Positions 58,701-64,000 of a stretch of 64,000 nt of DNA are shown here, in pieces. The notes under the pieces were generated by a model, which saw only the letters and a program-made list of their open reading frames with translations, did not search any database and was not told the origin of the DNA. This DNA comes from Corynebacterium felinum (GTDB lineage: Bacteria; Actinomycetota; Actinomycetes; Mycobacteriales; Mycobacteriaceae). The stretch covers positions 2,046,001-2,110,000 of the forward strand of contig NZ_CP047209.1 in NCBI RefSeq assembly GCF_030408755.1, read 5' to 3'. How positions within the stretch are numbered: position 1 is the stretch's first letter; each line of letters begins with the position of its first letter. Both the position numbers and the translations under genes were made by a program.

Positions 58701-59855
58701 ATGTGGGTGCCTGCGCTGATCATCATCAGCTGCACGTGGGTGCTTACAGGCCGCTACATGGTCGATCTTGATGTCTACCGCCTCGGGGCACACGCCCTGC
58801 TTGATGGCGATAACCTCTACCATCAGGTCTACCGCACCCTCGAAGCGCCCCTGCCGTTTACCTATCCCCCATTCGCCGCCCTTGTTTTCAGCCCGCTGGC
58901 ATGGCTTGGGCTGCCGATTGCTACACCCCTGTTCACCTGCGTCAGCCTTCTTAGCCTCTATGCCAGCATCCGCATCGTTGCACGCAGCTACCCCACACTA
59001 ACCCTCTTTACCCACCCGTGGGGAAAAGTCGGCCTCTTTGTGCTCGCACTGTGCACAGGCGCAGTTCACAGCACACTCCTGTATGGGCAAATCAACCTGG
59101 TATTGCTGCTTTTTGTTGTCTACGGCTGCCTCGGATGCGCACCGCACACCCGCGCTCGCCTGATCGGCGGGGTGCTCGTCGGCATCGCCGCAGCAATCAA
59201 GCTCACCCCAGGATTTTTCGTCCTTTATTTTCTTGCTCGGCGCAACTACGCAGCTATCATCGGCATGTGCCTCGGCTTCGGCGCCGCCACCCTTGTTGCG
59301 TATGCGTGTGCCCCCGACTCCAGCATTGACTACTTCACCCACGTGCTTTTCGACGCCGGACGTATCGGTGCTGAACACTACACCGAAAATCACTCCCTCA
59401 AAGCAAGCCTCAGCCGCGCCGGACTCAGCAACTACTGGCCCTATGCCGCGATTATCACCACAGCACTCGCCTATTTTGCCGCCCGCAACTGCAAGGCTCA
59501 GATGAGCTTCTGCATCATCGCGTTCGCCTTGCTTGCCGTCTCACCTGTGAGTTGGGTACACCACTGGGTATGGCTTGTTCCGTGCACCATAATCCTCTAC
59601 GCCCACAAACACTACGTTCTTACAATTTGGGCTGTGTGCACCAGTACCCTCTTCAGCTACCTCGATGACCTCCTGCCCCACTCCAACCATCTCGAACTTC
59701 AGTGGACTTTCCTGCAACAACTAGCAGGGAGCCACGATGTCGGATTCGCCCTGTGTGTAATTATCGTCTGTGCTGTTCATCCACAAACCACCCACCTTGG
59801 AGCATATTCCACGGTTGAAAACAATCGCATCAACACCCTATCAGCACGTCACTAG
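58701..59855 (+). CDS. GT87 alpha-mannosyltransferase (MptC-like)
   Basis: 384 residues from the ATG at 58701, which opens a first helix WVPALIIISCTWV followed by VDLDVYRLGAHALLDG, the GT87 periplasmic loop. Ten helices, PFTYPPFAALVF and INLVLLLFVVYGC. Positional match to Rv2181, the 1,2-branching mannosyltransferase of lipomannan. The frame is open upstream to 58548, overlapping pknL; a TTG at 58620 is an alternative start. Confidence 0.82.
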   Translation: MWVPALIIISCTWVLTGRYMVDLDVYRLGAHALLDGDNLYHQVYRTLEAPLPFTYPPFAALVFSPLAWLGLPIATPLFTCVSLLSLYASIRIVARSYPTLTLFTHPWGKVGLFVLALCTGAVHSTLLYGQINLVLLLFVVYGCLGCAPHTRARLIGGVLVGIAAAIKLTPGFFVLYFLARRNYAAIIGMCLGFGAATLVAYACAPDSSIDYFTHVLFDAGRIGAEHYTENHSLKASLSRAGLSNYWPYAAIITTALAYFAARNCKAQMSFCIIAFALLAVSPVSWVHHWVWLVPCTIILYAHKHYVLTIWAVCTSTLFSYLDDLLPHSNHLELQWTFLQQLAGSHDVGFALCVIIVCAVHPQTTHLGAYSTVENNRINTLSARH

Positions 59856-59911
59856 CGTTTCGCTTAAGTCACCTGATTTCTCAACCTACCACTGAAGCAG
59901 CACACACAAAT

Positions 59912-59955
59912 GCTCAAAGCCCCTGAATCGCATTCCACGATAAAGGGGCTTTGAC
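59912..59955 (-). terminator. Terminator-like hairpin after aroG
   Basis: CAAAGCCCCT and AGGGGCTTTG, 16-18 nt apart, between the convergent genes; T run weak. Confidence 0.65.
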
Positions 59956-59969
59956 GCATACAATTAACG

Positions 59970-61400
<1,431 letters not shown>

Positions 61401-61456
61401 TTATCCTCAATTGCCCCCGCAAGACAAGGTTAGCAATTCAAATGCTGCATTAAATC

Positions 61457-61966
61457 CTAGATAGATATTTTATTGCGTTTTCCAAGCGGAAGTTGAGCTT
61501 CACATGCGCGAAACTTCGCAAGGTTGTGCCGAGCGTCGATAAGCGCATCATGATTACCATCCGGAACAGGCGGCAACACCGGACACCCAGCAAACTCCCA
61601 ATACTGCTTCAACTCGCGCGTAAAACGCGGAATCTCCCGCGGCAACCCACGCATATCACCCCACAACTGCGCCAGCACAACATGATCATACGCGCCCACC
61701 CACGCCCACAACTCAGCAGCAGAAGAACCCTGACGCAAAAACGCAACAATCTCAGACTTAATCTGCTCATTACTCCGCCACAACGGCGACGAAGGATTCG
61801 GCAACTGACTCAACACATTCTCCCGCACCCACGCCCCTGCTCGCGAATGATCAGCATCAGTCGAGACCGCATAATACTCACGGCCATCCTCAGCAACAAT
61901 CCCAATCGACACTAAATCGATCGTCGAACCATCTTCAATAAACTCAGTGTCATAAAAATAGCGCAA
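61457..61966 (-). CDS. 3'-5' exoribonuclease (RNase AS, Rv2179c-like)
   Basis: 169 residues from a TTG at 61966, with AAGGG upstream, giving LRYFYDTEFIEDGSTIDLV; the mycobacterial homologue starts at the same place. DEDDh exonuclease: DTE, VGAYDHVVL and GNHDALIDARHNL. Removes poly(A)-like 3' ends from RNA. The frame is open to 62092 through the next gene. Confidence 0.88.
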   Translation of the reverse strand: MRYFYDTEFIEDGSTIDLVSIGIVAEDGREYYAVSTDADHSRAGAWVRENVLSQLPNPSSPLWRSNEQIKSEIVAFLRQGSSAAELWAWVGAYDHVVLAQLWGDMRGLPREIPRFTRELKQYWEFAGCPVLPPVPDGNHDALIDARHNLAKFRACEAQLPLGKRNKISI

Positions 61967-61983
61967 AACCCTTACACCGCTTC

Positions 61984-62127
61984 CTACTTTTTCCGAGACG
62001 GCCAAAAGAACACCCCAGCAATCGTGAGGCACACCAAAGGCGCAATAAACGACGGATAAAAATCGAAAGCCGCCGCACCAACATACGCACAAATCAGCAA
62101 CGCACTGAGCAGAATCTTCGTTTTCAT
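61984..62127 (-). CDS. Small two-helix membrane protein
   Basis: 47 residues, MKTKILLSALLICAYVGAAA then a second helix FIAPLVCLTIAGVFFW and a basic end PSRKK. Its ATG overlaps the stop of the acyltransferase (TGATG), so it is translationally coupled. No known family; may assist the neighbouring acyltransferase. Confidence 0.65.
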   Translation of the reverse strand: MKTKILLSALLICAYVGAAAFDFYPSFIAPLVCLTIAGVFFWPSRKK

Positions 62128-63182
62128 CAGGACCTTGATTCTACTTCCACCAACCGAGGAGACGAAAAATACTGAGCAATCGCCGGCGGATAAATCGACC
62201 AACCCAACACACGCGACTTACTCACAGCAAACATCACAACCGACCCAGCAACACAAAAACCCAAAGCCATAGCCACCAACACCATCGGCTGATCCCACTG
62301 CAACAACCCCGCCCAATGCATCAGAACCAAACCAACACTCAAACCCAACGGGTGACCCAAATACACCACCAACGTCTTACGCCCCACCTTCTGCACGCCA
62401 GCACCTACAAGCGGTACCTTCGCCAACAACACCGCACACACAATCGCGCACGGCAAATAAATCAAACTCACAACAACATCGCGCACCGGCTTATAGGTAT
62501 AACCAAAATCCTGAGCATGCAGCCAAAAACTCACAGCAGCCAACACCAAAGAAACCGCCACAACAGGAAAACGATTTGCCTGCTGGGCAAACTGCACAAT
62601 CCAGTCACGCAAATACGCGCCCAACAAAAACGGAGGCAAATACGCCAAAATACGAGGCATCACCAAAATAGGCACCTGAATTATCCACGGTGTCAACACA
62701 ATCACCACCACTGGAATCAGCACACGCACCCACTGTGGCAACCACTTAGTCAGCCACAAAATCGCAGTAAAAAGCACCAACAAATACAAAAACCAGTACA
62801 TGTTCTGCGCTGTATACATCGCCTCAAACACAAACTGTGCCCCAGGCATACTCGCCCCGCCAATGACCATATTCCGCACCGAAGCTACAAGCACCTCGAT
62901 CGGGTTCCACAGCACATACGGCACCGCCAAAAACCACAAACGGCGCAGCAGAAGATCCTTGAAACTAAAACCAAAAACCTTCACCGCGAAAAAACCAGAC
63001 ACCATAAAAAACAACGGCATCCGCAACGACGCAATAAAATCATTGACCCGCGCAAGAGGCGTATCCAAGCCGCCAGGAATCTCCATCGTGGCGTGAAGAA
63101 TCATCACACCAAGAATAGAAATACCCCGCGCAACATCCGGCCACGCCATACGCTGCTTAGTCATCGTCTGCGGGGTAGGCAT
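62127..63182 (-). CDS. Acyltransferase 3 family membrane protein
   Basis: 351 residues, ten or so helices. WPDVARGISILGVMILHA holds the family His, and RMPLFFMVSGFFA follows. OafA/WecH-like integral acyltransferases modify sugars or cell-wall lipids with acyl groups. Target unknown; proximity to mannan genes is suggestive only. Confidence 0.85.
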   Translation of the reverse strand: MPTPQTMTKQRMAWPDVARGISILGVMILHATMEIPGGLDTPLARVNDFIASLRMPLFFMVSGFFAVKVFGFSFKDLLLRRLWFLAVPYVLWNPIEVLVASVRNMVIGGASMPGAQFVFEAMYTAQNMYWFLYLLVLFTAILWLTKWLPQWVRVLIPVVVIVLTPWIIQVPILVMPRILAYLPPFLLGAYLRDWIVQFAQQANRFPVVAVSLVLAAVSFWLHAQDFGYTYKPVRDVVVSLIYLPCAIVCAVLLAKVPLVGAGVQKVGRKTLVVYLGHPLGLSVGLVLMHWAGLLQWDQPMVLVAMALGFCVAGSVVMFAVSKSRVLGWSIYPPAIAQYFSSPRLVEVESRS

Positions 63183-63353
63183 ACAATCCCTTCAAAGGTG
63201 TCGTGCTACACACCCCCTCCTAATCCACTGGTGTACCAGAAAGGGAATGGAATGCTCGTGAAATTTCTATCAAAGTTTTAAGCCTAACAATTCACTAGCC
63301 CCAAAAGGAAGTTGTCAACATTCCCATGAACTACACACGACACTCAATCCTAG

Positions 63354-64000
63354 CTAATTACGCTGTGCTCCCGGCGGATAACCCTTCCCCTCTTCCAACG
63401 ACTTCTTCACCTCAGAAGCGTACACATCCACATACTCTTCGCCAGCCAAATCAGCCAACACCCGCATCACATGATCAGTCAACACACGAGCAGCCTCATG
63501 GCTCTCCCGCTCCAGACCTTGGGACACCACAAACGCCACCGGATCAATAGCAGCACCAATCCGCACCTCAACCTTCTTAGGGCGAATCACCCACGAACCA
63601 ATAGGGTTCGCATCGCGGGCACCGACCATCGCAACGGGGATGATGGGGGCGTCGAAAAGCAAAGCAACCCGCGCCATACCCGTCTTGCCGCGATACACCC
63701 GACCATCTGGGGAACGCGTACCCTCAGGGTAAATACCAAACAACTCCCCCGCCCCCAACACCGAAGAAGCAGCATTAGTCAACGCCTCCAACGCATCCGA
63801 AGACGTACGATCCAAAGGAATCTGCCCCACAGCAGTAAAAAACCACTTCTGCAGCCGCCCCACAACACCAGGAGACGTAAAATACTCCTGCTTCGCAGGG
63901 AAAGTAATCTGACGCTTACACAACAACGGCAAGAAAAAAGAATCCATCACAGACTGATGATTCGACGCCAACACCGCAGCCCCCGACTCCGGGATGTTCT
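63354..64000 (-). CDS. plsC: 1-acyl-sn-glycerol-3-phosphate acyltransferase (partial)
   Basis: About 215 residues in the window; the N-terminus lies beyond 64000 and the frame is open to the edge. SNHQSVMD (HxxxxD) and GIYPEGTRSPDG are the catalytic and phosphate-binding motifs. Makes phosphatidic acid or a mannan-lipid acyl group; homologue of Rv2182c in the same neighbourhood. Confidence 0.9.
   Translation of the reverse strand, partial: NIPESGAAVLASNHQSVMDSFFLPLLCKRQITFPAKQEYFTSPGVVGRLQKWFFTAVGQIPLDRTSSDALEALTNAASSVLGAGELFGIYPEGTRSPDGRVYRGKTGMARVALLFDAPIIPVAMVGARDANPIGSWVIRPKKVEVRIGAAIDPVAFVVSQGLERESHEAARVLTDHVMRVLADLAGEEYVDVYASEVKKSLEEGKGYPPGAQRN

Overview
The window looks like a chromosomal segment of a Corynebacterium close to the C. 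diphtheriae / C. ulcerans / C. pseudotuberculosis group. This rests on gene content and order: moderate GC, DivIVA/Wag31 polar growth, SepF, class II AroG, the MptA/MptB-type lipomannan mannosyltransferases, PknL with its small partner, and an Rv2165c-Rv2182c-like gene order. The species was not proven. Most genes are on the minus strand.

Layout. 1-1817: N-terminal half of DNA polymerase III alpha (dnaE1). 2073-6894: an accessory block with one large Gly-rich PPE/ESX-substrate-like protein and four tandem paralogous Cys-rich lipoproteins, each copy with the same upstream promoter-like block. 7110-13072: RarD permease, small membrane proteins, RluD-type pseudouridine synthase with lspA, and three lipoproteins (one unknown, one cyclophilin, one MTB12-like). 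13628-19716: asparaginase, an array of five 60-nt inverted-repeat cassettes, a frameshifted CPBP protease, dinB, an RhtA-type exporter and a secreted SGNH esterase. 19994-23409: ileS under an ultrashort T-box that appears to act on translation. 23621-46110: the division and cell wall (dcw) region, wag31-yggT-sepF-pgeF-ftsZ-ftsQ-murC-murG-ftsW-murD-mraY-murF-murE-ftsI-ftsL-rsmH-mraZ. The usual yggS gene is not seen, and a terminator plus a dispersed repeat lie between ftsW and murG. 46970-59855: Excalibur protein, DUF3040 and HEPN-like proteins, acetyltransferase, metF, a prenyl synthase, mptA, an IS3-type element, an Rv2175c homologue, pknL and a GT87 mannosyltransferase. 59970-64000: aroG, RNase AS, a small membrane protein, acyltransferase 3 and a PlsC-like acyltransferase that runs off the window.

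How it works together. The central block makes lipid II (MurC-F, MraY, MurG), flips or polymerises and crosslinks it (FtsW, FtsI), and places the septum or pole (FtsZ, SepF, FtsQ, FtsL, DivIVA). The right flank supplies prenyl donors and mannosyltransferases for lipomannan/lipoarabinomannan and a PASTA kinase that can tune growth. Most unusual are the hairpin-cassette array with a sixth copy 40 kb away, the lipoprotein/PPE-like array, a 105-nt repeat shared by two intergenic regions, and the IS that replaced the 3' end of mptA with exact 3-bp target duplications.
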